NCBI GenBank assembly: GCA_913056175.1
Contig: CAJXLM010000008.1
Location: forward strand, 1-64,000
Source: an uncultured Opitutia bacterium
GTDB lineage: Bacteria; Verrucomicrobiota; Verrucomicrobiia; Opitutales; Puniceicoccaceae
Reading direction: 5' to 3'
DNA: 64,000 nt
Shown here piece after piece: positions 20,532-31,075 of the stretch (within the stretch, counting starts at the first letter, position 1; each line of letters opens with the position of its first letter). The position numbers and the translations under genes were made by a program. Below the pieces are notes generated by a model. That model was not told the origin of the DNA, did not search any database, and was given only the letters and a program-made list of their open reading frames with translations.

Positions 20532-21683
20532 ATGAGGATTAAAGGCCTTCGATTGTGGCGCGTCGCCTTGCCCCTGCGGGAGCGTTGGCGGACTGGGGCG
20601 AGTGAGGAAACGGAGATCGAGTCGGTCGTGGTGGGCCTGCAGACCGACACGGGGGTGGGCTGGGGGGAGACGGCTCCCCATCGGGCTCCCCTCTACTCGC
20701 CGGAGTGGGCCCGGGGAGTGTTCCACTTGCTGGCGGAGGAGCTGGGGCCGCGTTTGCTCGGGGCGGACCTCGCCACCGGGGAGGAGCTGCAGGAGTGTTT
20801 GCGCCCGTACAAGGGCAACCGCTTTGCCAAGGCCGGTCTCGATCTCGCCTTGTGGGATGCGCTGGCGCGGGCCGACGGGCAGCCCGTTTGGCGCCGGATC
20901 GGTGGACGGCCGGACCCGGTGGCCGTCGGAGCGGACCTCGGGGTCGTCGACTCGGAGCGGGAACTGCTGGCGGCCGTGGAGCGGTTCGTGGAGGAAGGCT
21001 TCGAGCGGGTGAAGCTGAAGGTGCGACCCGGATGGGGCGCCGGGCCGGTGCGGGCCGTGCGGCGGGCCTTCCCCGAGCTCGTGCTGCACGCGGACGGCAA
21101 CAGCAGCTTCACCCTGCGGGACATGCGCCTTTTCCGGGAACTCGACGAACTGGGGCTGGCCATGATCGAACAACCCCTCCAGCACGATGACCTCCTCGGT
21201 CACGCCCGGCTCCAGCAGATCCTGCAGACGCCGATCTGCCTCGACGAATCCATCAACGGACCGGAGCGGGCGCGGCATGCTCTCGAGCTGGGTGCGTGCC
21301 GGTGGGTGAACATCAAGGTTGCCCGGGTGGGCGGGCTGACCCCGGCGCTGGAGGTGCACCGGCTTTGTCGGGAGGCGGGGGTGCCCATGTGGATGGGCAG
21401 CATGCTCGAGTCGGCGCTCGGCCAGGCTCCCTCCCTGGCCATGGCGACTCTTCCGGGGATGGATTACCCCTCGGATCTTTTCCCGAGCAGCCGTTTTCTC
21501 GCCGCTGAGCTGGCCGAGCCCGAGCTCGCGCTCAGCGCGCCTTCCCGCATGCTCCCGCCGGAGGGTCCTGGCTTCGGGTTCCTGCCGCGGCCCGGGCCAC
21601 TCCTCGCTTATGGCCGGGAAACGGTTGCCCTCGGTGAGGTCGATGCGTTCGCGGCCTGGTCACCCGAGTCCCTCCAGCCGTAG
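20532..21683 (+). CDS. Enolase-superfamily N-acylamino-acid racemase / dipeptide epimerase-like enzyme
   Basis: A 383-residue member of the muconate-lactonizing subgroup of the enolase superfamily, closest by eye to the o-succinylbenzoate synthase/N-succinylamino-acid racemase group. Catalytic KxK is in RVKLKVRPGWG; the metal ligands lie in LHADGNSSF, MIEQPLQHDD and CLDESINGP; the second acid/base Lys is in NIKVARVGG; MWMGSMLESALGQA closes the site. No men genes are nearby, so racemisation of N-acyl amino acids or peptide epimerisation is more likely than menaquinone synthesis. With the peptide importer and amidohydrolase it suggests use of unusual or D-amino acids. Its 3' end overlaps the convergent next gene by 76 bp. 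Confidence 0.85.
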   Translation: MRIKGLRLWRVALPLRERWRTGASEETEIESVVVGLQTDTGVGWGETAPHRAPLYSPEWARGVFHLLAEELGPRLLGADLATGEELQECLRPYKGNRFAKAGLDLALWDALARADGQPVWRRIGGRPDPVAVGADLGVVDSERELLAAVERFVEEGFERVKLKVRPGWGAGPVRAVRRAFPELVLHADGNSSFTLRDMRLFRELDELGLAMIEQPLQHDDLLGHARLQQILQTPICLDESINGPERARHALELGACRWVNIKVARVGGLTPALEVHRLCREAGVPMWMGSMLESALGQAPSLAMATLPGMDYPSDLFPSSRFLAAELAEPELALSAPSRMLPPEGPGFGFLPRPGPLLAYGRETVALGEVDAFAAWSPESLQP

Positions 21684-22609
21684 GCCACGGTAGCGGTTTC
21701 CTGCCCGTTCAGGCGGAGAATCCGGCCGTCGCGGAGGAGGCAGTTCGGCTCCTCGAGCACCCGGCCGAGGCAACGCCCGTCCCGCATGACGGCGGCGCCC
21801 AGGTAGAGGGCTGCCGCATTCCTCTCGCCCTCGAGCAGGCGTGGGTCGCTTGTGCGCACGAGACGGGCGTTCCCCTCCGAGTCGATTTCCACGCTCTCGA
21901 CTTCCCCGAGCGCCAGTTCCAGGCCCGCCCGGGCACACAGGAAGCCCTCCACCCGGGGAAAGGGGCTCATGGCCCCGAGGGCGGTTTCCGCGGCGAGTGC
22001 CGCAAGGGATTCCGGTGGGCGGATGGCATTGAGGAGGACCGCGACCGCGGCATCGCCCGCCCGCCGGATTTCCCCCGCGCGATCGGTCCGCCGCTGGACG
22101 CGCGCGGAGTTTGCGGCATGCAGGTCGGCGGAGAGGCGGTGCAGGGCGATCAAGCCGACATCGCCCTCCGGGTTCGCGCTGAGGATCGTTTCCACGGCTT
22201 CCCGGGCGGACTCCCCCCGTTCCATGCGTTGGAGGGTCTCCAGATTGTAGGGAAGCCCGGAGATCCCGTGGGTCTGGGGCAGTCGATGCCCTGTGACGAG
22301 GCCGGTGGGACTGGCGGCGACAAAGGCTTCGAGGGGCTCGGGGCGCTCGGGACCGCTGGCAATCAAGGCGGCACACGGGGCGGCGGAGTAGGGCGCTGGC
22401 GGCTCCACGCCGGTGCGCTCTCCGGCGAGAAAGAGGGTGCGGGACCCGCCCCGCTGGGTGGTGGCCCGGAGAATTCGCCCGTCCTCCCCGAGGGCGGCAA
22501 AACTGCAAAAGCCCCCGATGGAGCCGGAACCGACCCGCTCCACGGCACGGAGGGCCGCGAAGAGCGCGCTGCCGGCGCGGGGGCCGGTCGCTGCGAGGGC
22601 GAGCGTCAT
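21608..22609 (-). CDS. Conserved protein of unknown function
   Basis: A 333-residue protein that I do not recognise with confidence. It opens MTLALAATGPRAGSALFAAL, without a Sec signal. GSGSIGGFCSFAALGEDGRIL, a glycine-rich start with a buried Cys/Ser, and RGGSRTLFLAGE recall N-terminal-nucleophile or DUF1028-like hydrolases, but no catalytic set is certain. Later segments include GLVTGHRLPQTHGISGLPYN and NPEGDVGLIALHRLSADLHAANSARV. The coding pattern is convincing along its length. It is convergent with, and overlaps, the racemase-like gene, and lies just downstream of the amino-acid permease on the same strand, so it may process the transported or racemised compound. Confidence 0.75.
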   Translation of the reverse strand: MTLALAATGPRAGSALFAALRAVERVGSGSIGGFCSFAALGEDGRILRATTQRGGSRTLFLAGERTGVEPPAPYSAAPCAALIASGPERPEPLEAFVAASPTGLVTGHRLPQTHGISGLPYNLETLQRMERGESAREAVETILSANPEGDVGLIALHRLSADLHAANSARVQRRTDRAGEIRRAGDAAVAVLLNAIRPPESLAALAAETALGAMSPFPRVEGFLCARAGLELALGEVESVEIDSEGNARLVRTSDPRLLEGERNAAALYLGAAVMRDGRCLGRVLEEPNCLLRDGRILRLNGQETATVAYGWRDSGDQAANASTSPRATVSRP

Positions 22610-22769
22610 GGAGTCGGGAGGATGGTAAGGAACCGGGTGGTCCGTCCGCGGAGAGGGAGGAAAACGGGAGGCGTCCCGGACGCGAGCGCAAACGGAGACT
22701 CGCGGGTCTGGAGGCCTCCGCATGAGCCGGCGAAACGTGGCCCGCCCGGAGGTTGAGGACCGCCTGGCG

Positions 22770-24416
22770 TTACTCGTCCTTCGGCGGGCGCCGGTGCTCC
22801 TTGACCTCCTCGGCGAGGGCGGATTCGGCGGAGTCGGCGTGGCCGTAGTCCTCCTCGGCGAACTGCAGCTCCGTAGCGAGCTCGCGGTCGACGCCGGCCC
22901 GGGGGAGATGGCTGCGGGCGGCGAGGAAGAAGATGGGCACGGAGAGGATAGCCACGAGCAGGCTGTCCCAGGGGGCCTGGATCCAGTCGAGCCCATTGCC
23001 GTAGCCGCCGAGCAGGGCGACCCCGCCGAGGACGATCAGGTAGGGCACGAGCCAGACGGCGCCACGGGCGTGCAGGCGCGCCCCGTCGTGGGCGCGGAGC
23101 TTGGGGCTGAGAATCAGCAAGCCCACGGCGAGGAGGAGGAGGAGCCGCCACATGGTGTCCCAGCCGGACCAGTAGACCATGAGGGTCGCGGCGATAAAGG
23201 TGAGCATGGCCACGATCGCTCCTCCCGGCAGGGAAAAGGGTCGCGGGTAATCGGCGAGCACCCTGCGGAAGGAGAGGACCGCGACCGGACCGATCATGAA
23301 AGAGAGGACGAGGGCCGAACTGTTCAAGGCCACGAGGCCCTCAAAGCTGGTGGTGAAGAGGAGGACCCCGCCGACCACGAAGTTGAGGACGAGGGCGTAG
23401 AGGGGGACCCCCGAGGAGTTCAGCTTGGCGAAGAGGCGGGGGAAGACCCCGTTTTCGGACATGGCCATGGCGAGGCGCCCGTTCGAGCCCGTGGAGACGA
23501 GCCCGCCCCCGAGGGGCGAGAGGACGGCGGCCACATTCAGCATGGAGACGAGCCAAAGGATGCCCACGGAGGTGGCGAGGGCCCCGAGCGGTCCGAGGCT
23601 ATGGGTGGCGTCGAGGGAGGACCAGCCGCCGGAGAGCTCCTCCTTGCTGAGTCCCCCCACGAAGACGATCTGGATGGCTCCGTAGACGAGGAAGCAGATG
23701 AGGATGGAGAGGATGAGGGCGCGGGGGATCGTCTTCTGGGGGTTGCGGGTCTCCCCGGCCATGTCGATGGCGTGCCGGAAGCCGATGAAGGCGAAGGCAA
23801 TCCCGCCGGAGGCGACGGCCGCGAAGATGCCTTCCAGCCCGAGCGGGGCAAACCCGCCATGGGCGGTGAAGTTGGAGGCGTCGAAGCGATCGGCGAAGAT
23901 GACGAGGACGAAGACCACCGGGAAGACCAGCTTCACCCAGGTGAGACTCGTGTTGACCTTCGCGAAGAGGGCGACCCCGAAAGCGTTGAGAAGGGTCATC
24001 ACCCCGAGCAGGCCGAGTGAGGCGATGATGCCGAGGAAGGAGAGGCCCTCGTCCTGCCCGCCGTGCAGGGCGGGCAGGTAGGTCGAGGCGTAGCGCATGG
24101 CTGCCTCCACCTCGATGGGGGCGGTGGTGCAGTAACCCGCCCAGGCGCTCCAGCCGAGCACGGTGGAGAGAAGGCGGCCGTGGCTGAACTGGGGGATGCG
24201 GGCGAGTCCGCCGGCCACCGGAAACATCGCGGTGATCTCGGCGAAGGTCAGGGCGAGGAACATCATCGCCACTGCGCCAATCGTCCAGGAGATGATGGCG
24301 GCGGGTCCCGCCAGCTGGCTGGCGAGGAGGGGGGAGAAGAGCCAGCCGGAGCCGAGAACGCCCCCGACGGCGATGAAGGTGAGGCCGATGAGCCCGATTT
24401 CACGTCGAAAGGCCAT
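22770..24416 (-). CDS. APC-superfamily amino-acid permease
   Basis: A 548-residue transporter with about twelve hydrophobic segments. The first helix holds GLTFIAVGGVLGSGWLFSP, the broken-helix glycine motif where APC transporters bind the amino-acid backbone. GFRHAIDMAGETRNPQKTIP is the conserved loop after helix 6. The cytoplasmic C-terminus is charged and ends in EEVKEHRRPPKDE. ATG at 24416 (MAFRREIGLIG) was chosen; the in-frame extension to 24509 is low-complexity. Its place beside the peptide importer and racemase suggests amino-acid uptake or exchange for the same pathway. Confidence 0.92.
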   Translation of the reverse strand: MAFRREIGLIGLTFIAVGGVLGSGWLFSPLLASQLAGPAAIISWTIGAVAMMFLALTFAEITAMFPVAGGLARIPQFSHGRLLSTVLGWSAWAGYCTTAPIEVEAAMRYASTYLPALHGGQDEGLSFLGIIASLGLLGVMTLLNAFGVALFAKVNTSLTWVKLVFPVVFVLVIFADRFDASNFTAHGGFAPLGLEGIFAAVASGGIAFAFIGFRHAIDMAGETRNPQKTIPRALILSILICFLVYGAIQIVFVGGLSKEELSGGWSSLDATHSLGPLGALATSVGILWLVSMLNVAAVLSPLGGGLVSTGSNGRLAMAMSENGVFPRLFAKLNSSGVPLYALVLNFVVGGVLLFTTSFEGLVALNSSALVLSFMIGPVAVLSFRRVLADYPRPFSLPGGAIVAMLTFIAATLMVYWSGWDTMWRLLLLLAVGLLILSPKLRAHDGARLHARGAVWLVPYLIVLGGVALLGGYGNGLDWIQAPWDSLLVAILSVPIFFLAARSHLPRAGVDRELATELQFAEEDYGHADSAESALAEEVKEHRRPPKDE

Positions 24417-24723
24417 GGTAGGAAGGGGGTTGGAGGTGGAGGTTGGGGAAGAGGAAGGCGACGGAAGCGTCGGCGACCATAGGGATGGGGGAAGCGGAAA
24501 CAATGCCAATTTTCAACCGGGATTTCCCTCGCTCGGCACGACGGCCGATCGGCTTTGGGAAGGTGAGAAGACCTTCTGCCGTGAGAAGTGTAGCTCCGTG
24601 TGCCAATGCCTCGGAGGATCCGGAACTCTTCGCTCTCGCTGCATCCCACCGTTTGTCTCGATGGCCGCGACGACTCGTCCGTTTTCTCCACCTCTCTTCG
24701 CTGTCTCCTGTATCTCCGGGCCC
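24417..24723. other. Divergent intergenic region, no gene seen
   Basis: About 300 bp between the leftward permease and the rightward ugpC-like pseudogene. It is somewhat less GC-rich than the genes on either side and presumably holds the permease promoter. No clear -35/-10 pair, hairpin or small gene was identified. Confidence 0.4.
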
Positions 24724-25955
<1,232 letters not shown>

Positions 25956-27033
25956 GTTCTGGGTGCTGCACGACCCGGTGCCCGGTGAGCGCCACTTGCC
26001 GAAGGGGGCCGGGCCGGCCGATTTCCCGTGGTGGGGTCGGCCAGTGTACCGGCTGACCGGGGCGGAGCGCCGGCAACTCCGCGCGGTGGATCGGCCATCG
26101 GGACGGCCGCAATGCGGGGGAGGAGAGCCAATTCCAAGTTTCCGGGAGCTGCTCGCCGAGTTCGGGTCGGCCGTGGGGGATGGGGGCGAGACGGAGGGCA
26201 GCGAAAACGAGGGGAATGGGCCGCCACTGCAGTCCGCCCCGGCCCTCTGGGTGGTGGAGATCAAGTCGGATCCGCTGGATCCGGAGTCCCCTACGCCGGA
26301 GACGGTAGCCGCGGCTTTCCTCCAGCACTGGCGGCAGGCCCCCGCCGGGATTCGCATCGCTGTCAAAAGTTTCGACTGGCGGGTGCTGGACGCGCTCGAG
26401 GAGGCCGGCCGGGGGGAGGGTCCGCGCTGCGGTGCGCTCGTTGCCCGACCGCGCGACGAACGCGATCGCCCGGAGCCCGGCAATCTCTACCCGGGATCGC
26501 CCTGGCTGGGGAGGGCGGGCGAGAGGCTGGCGAAGGGGAGCGCCAGTGGCGACGGCGAGAAGGCGGGCGCGCGAGGGGGTTCCGTCGCGTGGGGGAAAGA
26601 CGGCGGTGCCGTCGGCCGGATCAGTGACGAAGCTCTCGTCGCAGTGGCGGCGGCGCGGGGCTGGTCCTTCCTCTCGGTGCGGGCGGACGGGGATTGTGGC
26701 GCCCTGGTATCGGTCGCCCATCCGGCAGGGATCGCGGTGTGGGCGTGGACGGTCGACGATCCGGAGGAGGCCTGTGCGCTCGCCACGAAGGGGGTCGACG
26801 GGCTCATCAGTGATGACCCGGTCGCGATCCGGGACGCTCTCGCCGGAGGCGTTGGAAAAGCGTCGGTCGGTGCGGGAGGGGAGACTTCCCGTTGACACTG
26901 CCCCGCTCACCGTCAAAGACACAAAGGGTGCTCGTTTTTCGGGACTCGCTTCCTCTCCCCGTTGCGGGCACGGCCCTCTCCGCGAACCCTTCCGTTGCCA
27001 CCTCCTATCTCCCCCCAACCCACCACTCGTCTC

Positions 27034-28665
27034 ATGTCCACCACCGCTCCCCTCCACCAGCGTCCGGCCTGGCAGCAGCTCCAGGAACACTACGAATCGA
27101 TCCACTCCACCCACCTGCGCGAGCTTTTCGATGGGGATGCCTCCCGGGCGGAGCGCCTCTCCGCCGAGGCCTGCGGCCTCTACCTCGACTACTCGAAGAA
27201 CCGGGTGACCGACGAGACCCTCCGGCTGCTCCGCGAGCTGGCCGAGCAGAGCGGGCTGCGGGAACGGATCGAGGCGATGTTTCGCGGGGACCGGATCAAT
27301 GTTTCCGAGGATCGCTCTGTGCTCCATGTCGCCTTGCGGGCCCCGCGCTCGGAGTCGATCGTCGTGGACGGGGTCAACGTGGTCGAGGAGGTACACAAGG
27401 TCCTCGACCGGATGGCCGCCTTTGCCGATCAGGTCCGCTCCGGCGAGTGGAAGGGCCACACGGGGCAGCGTATCCGCAACGTGGTCAACATCGGCATCGG
27501 GGGATCCGACCTCGGTCCGGTGATGGCCTATGAGGCCCTCCGCCACTACAGCCAGCGCGACCTTACCTTCCGCTTTGTCTCGAACGTCGACTCCACCGAC
27601 TTCGTCGAGAATACCCGGGATCTCGATCCGGCGGAGACCCTCTTCATCGTTGCCTCGAAGACTTTCGGCACGCTCGAGACGATGACCAACGCGCACACCG
27701 CGCGGGAGTGGTGCCTGTCCGCGCTCGGCGACGAGGCTGCGGTCGCCCGGCACTTCGTGGCCGTCTCCACGAACGCGGAGCGGGTCTCCGAGTTCGGCAT
27801 CAATACCGACAACATGTTCGGGTTCTGGGATTGGGTGGGTGGCCGCTATTCCATGGACTCCGCCATCGGGCTCTCGACTATGATTGCGGTCGGTCCGGAA
27901 CAGTTCGGCGAGATGCTCGCGGGCTTCTACGCTATGGACGAGCACTTTCGCACGGCCGACTTCAGCGAGAACCTTCCGGTCACCCTCGGGCTGCTCGCGG
28001 TCTGGTACAACGACTTCTTCGGGGCCCAGACTTGCGCGGTGCTCCCCTACAGCCAGTACCTGAAGCGCTTCCCCGCCTACCTCCAGCAACTCACCATGGA
28101 GTCCAACGGGAAGCACGTGACCCTCGAGGGCGCGCCGGTGGAAACCGAGACGGGACCGATCTACTGGGGGGAGCCTGGCACGAACGGGCAGCATAGCTTC
28201 TACCAGTTGATCCACCAGGGCACCAAGCTGATCCCGGTCGATTTTCTCGGTTTCGGGAAGACCCCCAACCCGCTCGGCGACCACCACGATATTCTCATGT
28301 CGAACATCTTCGCCCAGGCCCAGGCGCTCGCCTTCGGCAAGACCGCCGAGGAAATCCGGGCCGAGGGCGTCGCCGAGGAAGTCATCCCCCACAAGGTCAT
28401 GCAGGGCAACCGGCCCACCAACGTCCTCCTCGCCGAAAAGCTCACCCCCTACCAGCTGGGCACCCTCGTCGCCCTCTACGAGCACAGCGTCTTTACCCAG
28501 GGCACGATCTGGGGGATCGACTCCTTCGACCAGTGGGGCGTCGAGCTCGGCAAGGTCCTCGCCAAAGCGATCATCCCCGAGCTCACCGCGGACAGCGAGC
28601 CCGACCTCGCCCACGACGCTTCCACCAATTCCCTGATCCGTCGCTACCGCCAACTGAAACAGTAA
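27034..28665 (+). CDS. pgi: Glucose-6-phosphate isomerase
   Basis: Interconverts glucose-6-phosphate and fructose-6-phosphate in glycolysis and gluconeogenesis. The 543-residue protein is of the long, E. coli/eukaryotic type. It has [16 protein letters not shown] near residue 150, [17 protein letters not shown] for the sugar-phosphate site, the signature [28 protein letters not shown], the catalytic His in [15 protein letters not shown] and the C-terminal signature [17 protein letters not shown] at 27034 ([13 protein letters not shown]) replaces an in-frame upstream start whose extension is not family-like. It is monocistronic as far as seen and is the last conventional gene before the repeat-rich accessory region. 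Confidence 0.97.
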   Translation: MSTTAPLHQRPAWQQLQEHYESIHSTHLRELFDGDASRAERLSAEACGLYLDYSKNRVTDETLRLLRELAEQSGLRERIEAMFRGDRINVSEDRSVLHVALRAPRSESIVVDGVNVVEEVHKVLDRMAAFADQVRSGEWKGHTGQRIRNVVNIGIGGSDLGPVMAYEALRHYSQRDLTFRFVSNVDSTDFVENTRDLDPAETLFIVASKTFGTLETMTNAHTAREWCLSALGDEAAVARHFVAVSTNAERVSEFGINTDNMFGFWDWVGGRYSMDSAIGLSTMIAVGPEQFGEMLAGFYAMDEHFRTADFSENLPVTLGLLAVWYNDFFGAQTCAVLPYSQYLKRFPAYLQQLTMESNGKHVTLEGAPVETETGPIYWGEPGTNGQHSFYQLIHQGTKLIPVDFLGFGKTPNPLGDHHDILMSNIFAQAQALAFGKTAEEIRAEGVAEEVIPHKVMQGNRPTNVLLAEKLTPYQLGTLVALYEHSVFTQGTIWGIDSFDQWGVELGKVLAKAIIPELTADSEPDLAHDASTNSLIRRYRQLKQ

Positions 28666-28676
28666 GCGCGCGAGCT

Positions 28677-28695
28677 CCCGGAGAAGCTCTCCGGG
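28677..28695 (+). terminator. Probable terminator hairpin of pgi
   Basis: An 8-bp GC-rich stem (28677-28684 with 28688-28695, three-base loop) lies 12 bp after the pgi stop. A T-tract is absent, so termination efficiency is uncertain. Confidence 0.55.
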
Positions 28696-29020
28696 AAACT
28701 GTCCACGAATCCCTCCCTGCGGGTGGAGGGGAAATCGAATTTTCGTGGCCCAAAGGTGGCGGGTCGCAGGGAGACGAGCGCTACGAGAGCGGAAAGGCCG
28801 GGCAGGGGAGGGGGGGCAGCCGGAAACAGGTCATGAAAAAGGGATCGGTCCCCGAGTCCCCCTTCCTTCTGGGCCCTGCCGGTGTCCGCTACGCCTCGAC
28901 CCGACCCGCAGTCCCACCGCCGGCGACCAGCCGACGGATCCCTCGCGGAAAAAATCCGGAAACCGCGGGAGAAAACCCATCGACACCTCTCCCATCCCCA
29001 ACCGACCCCGCAGGAAAATC
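28696..29020. other. Intergenic stretch at the edge of the accessory region
   Basis: No gene was found. The sequence between the pgi hairpin and the first repeat copy gives only low-complexity translations. It marks the left boundary of the repeat-bearing region: 16 bp later the first copy of the ATGGGTGTCTGC family appears in reverse orientation. Confidence 0.4.
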
Positions 29021-29021
29021 A

Positions 29022-29060
29022 GCAGACACCCATTGCGAGTGAGAATCTGCAGACACCCAT
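29022..29060 (-). repeat. Two copies of the ATGGGTGTCTGC repeat (reverse orientation)
   Basis: GCAGACACCCAT occurs at 29022-29033 and again at 29049-29060, both in the reverse orientation and about 27 bp apart. These are the first members of the repeat family that recurs up to 45.67 kb. Confidence 0.85.
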
Positions 29061-29082
29061 AGAAAGAGCCCGCCGGGATTTT

Positions 29083-29576
29083 GCGGACACCCATTGGATA
29101 GAGAAGAGAATATTCACAAAAGGCCGGTGCGCCGCAGAAAGCCGGTGCGATGGGCGAGGAAACGGCAGGGCGGGAGGACTCCGTAAACACCCGTCCATTC
29201 GAGCGGGAGTCCTCGGACACCCATCGAACGCACAAACCCCCATCGAAATCCGGTTAGGACCCTCCGGAAAATTGGAGGAGATCCTTCGCCGCCTCCTTTG
29301 CTCCCGCGTGAGTCAGGTCGGCCGCTGGGAGCGAATGACCCCAGTCAACCCTCCCGGGCGGTTCTCTTTGCGGGTCTCAGTGGATCTCGATGGAAAGGCG
29401 CGCTTCGGAGAAACTCGATCGAAACCGCAGGGCTCTCTGAATTACAAAAAGTAATCGATTGGTAAGACCACCCGTTGCGCGTTGGCTTCTCAGCGAGGTT
29501 GATCCGAGCGCTCGGTGGTCGCCACCCGCTCCAGTTGCGCAGGCGGGTAGAAAATGGGTGTCCGCGATTTCCCCTG
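29083..29576. repeat. About 495-bp element, copy A, bounded by inverted repeat ends
   Basis: The element begins GCGGACACCCATTGG (29083) and ends AATGGGTGTCCGCGATTTCCC (to about 29576), so its ends are inverted copies of the dispersed repeat. A second copy with roughly 90 percent identity by eye lies at 31076-31574 in the same orientation. Internal landmarks shared by both are the GGTGCGATGGGCGAGGAAAC segment, CCGGTTAGGACCCTCC and an AATTACAAAAAGTAATCGATTG palindromic patch. No open frame looks coding. It resembles a non-autonomous MITE-like element. Copy A abuts the truncated end of an ABC-2 permease gene. Confidence 0.8.
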
Positions 29577-30137
29577 TCCATGCTGCTGCTGGCGGCCGCG
29601 CTAATCCGCGAGCAGGAACACGGCACCATTGAGCACCTGCTGGTCATGCCGCTGAGCCCGTTGGAGATCATGCTCGGCAGGGTGTGGGCCAATGCGCTGG
29701 TCGTGGAGGCCGGCACGCTGGCCTGCCTCTTTCTGGTCATCCGAGGGCTGCTCGCGATCCCCCTCGCCGGCTCGCTCGCGCTGTTCATGTTCGGGACCTT
29801 CATCGATCAGTTCACTATCACGGCCATCGGTATGGTGTTGATCACGCTGGTGGGGTCGGTTGCCCAATTCGTCCCGCTGCTGCTGGTCAACATGCCCATG
29901 ATCCTCCTGTCCGGCGTATTCACGCCCGCCGATTCCGTGCCGGAGGCCCTGCAATGGCTCATGATCATCTTGCCCATGCGCTATTACGAGGAGTTGTCCG
30001 TTGCGGTGTTGTTCCGCGACGCCGGCACCGCGGTGCTAGGCCGGGAGTTGCTGCTGATGGCGCTGATCGGCGCGGCCGCCTTCGCGGTCTCGCTGCTGCG
30101 GTTTCGACAGCATTTCAGCGCGGTGGGCAGCAGTTAG
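29577..30137 (+). pseudogene. Truncated ABC-2 type transporter permease (C-terminal part)
   Basis: About 185 residues corresponding to the C-terminal half of a YhhJ/ABC-2 family permease. It reads LIREQEHGTIEHLLVMPLSP, a conserved cytoplasmic segment after the second membrane span, followed by four hydrophobic segments including the family-typical MILLSGVFTPADSVPEALQW. Complete proteins are about 370 residues; everything upstream is replaced exactly by the right end of repeat copy A. An ATG at 29580 could still start translation, but a functional transporter is unlikely. Codon use is CTG-rich and differs in feel from the neighbouring housekeeping genes, suggesting a foreign fragment captured together with the next gene. 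Confidence 0.8.
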
Positions 30138-30144
30138 GGCCCGA

Positions 30145-30174
30145 ACCGGGGCGCAAGGCCGCTGCGCCCCCGGT
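30145..30174. terminator. Stem-loop between convergent genes
   Basis: An 8-bp perfect stem (30148-30155 with 30163-30170), extendable by 3 bp across a bulge, lies between the permease fragment and the convergent acetolactate decarboxylase gene. It is a likely bidirectional terminator hairpin, although neither side has a long T-run. Confidence 0.55.
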
Positions 30175-30231
30175 CGCCGGGTACAGCCGCGTCCACCTCG
30201 GGCCGGTCGAAATAGTGAAGAGATCTTTTGA

Positions 30232-31044
30232 TCACTCGTTCTCGACCGCTCGCACGTCTGCAGCCTTGTCGCCACTCAGCTTTGCCCCCGCAAAGGCCTC
30301 GGAGTCCGGCAGATGCAATCGCAGGTCGCGCACCTCCAGGATCTCGACCGCAAGCTCTCCGGTGGTGGAGAGATCGAGCAGGTGGCCCCCAGCCGTGCGG
30401 TCATCAGCCAGAAAGTGCAGGTGATAGCCGGGCGCGCGTAGCCCTTTCGCATAGTCCGGGCTGCGAAAGCCCACGAGGGTTCCGGTGATGTTGCTGTGCT
30501 CAAACACGGCTTGCTGCTTCACCACCTCGGTCAAGCGGGGATACGGTGGCGTCTGCTTGGGCACCGAGCGGGCCTGCAGCGTGGCGAAAGTCCCCTGGAT
30601 GCGAAACGCGTAGAAGAGGTTTGGGTTCGGGGCCATGCCGTCCAGCGCCCGGAACAAAGCGTCCTTGCTCGGTTGGGGGCCGATAATGCCTGTGCGCTGC
30701 GCCTTGAACGGCACGACGCTCGCATACGGCGAGCGCACCTGCGGGGAGGGTTGCTGCGGTATCCCGGTCACGGGCACCTGCCAGACTTCGCCGTCGAGCA
30801 CGATCATCTCGCCGTCCAGGCCGTTGAAGGTTCCCAGACCCAGAGTGCCTTGTTCGGAGAGCGTCCCCACACGCAGGTCGCCGTCGTAGACCCCTTCCAG
30901 CAGGGCCTCCAGGGTGCCGTACTGGAAGATGACCGTCTCGGCGCGCTGCGTCTCTTTTGCCCCCAGCGGCAGGGTCAAAAACATGAGCCAGAGCAGAGCG
31001 AATGGCCTTCGCGTTGCTCGTCGTGCGGGGTCAAGAGGGGACAT
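30232..31044 (-). CDS. Acetolactate decarboxylase, predicted exported
   Basis: Converts alpha-acetolactate to acetoin. The family signatures are clear: YGTLEALLEGVYDGDLRVG, LGLGTFNGLDGEMIVLDG, then GTLVGFRSPDY and the zinc-binding HLHFLADDRTAGGHLLD with its three histidines. Starting at the ATG at 31044 gives 270 residues, including RRPFALLWLMFLTLPLGA, a Sec signal peptide cleaved near AKE. So the enzyme should act in the periplasm or outside, as the secreted Brevibacillus enzyme does. The frame extends to 31110, but that part is repeat-derived sequence. No acetolactate synthase (alsS) is adjacent, so it is separated from its usual partner. It is bracketed by the two 495-bp repeats, which argues for transfer as a module. 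Confidence 0.92.
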   Translation of the reverse strand: MSPLDPARRATRRPFALLWLMFLTLPLGAKETQRAETVIFQYGTLEALLEGVYDGDLRVGTLSEQGTLGLGTFNGLDGEMIVLDGEVWQVPVTGIPQQPSPQVRSPYASVVPFKAQRTGIIGPQPSKDALFRALDGMAPNPNLFYAFRIQGTFATLQARSVPKQTPPYPRLTEVVKQQAVFEHSNITGTLVGFRSPDYAKGLRAPGYHLHFLADDRTAGGHLLDLSTTGELAVEILEVRDLRLHLPDSEAFAGAKLSGDKAADVRAVENE

Positions 31045-31075
31045 AGGGCTTGCGTTGTGTCGGGGGAGGAATTTC

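Noticed and set aside
20532-21683. Menaquinone o-succinylbenzoate synthase (menC) as the primary call
   Set aside because: The fold fits, but no other men genes are near and the context is amino-acid/peptide transport, so the racemase/epimerase role is preferred.
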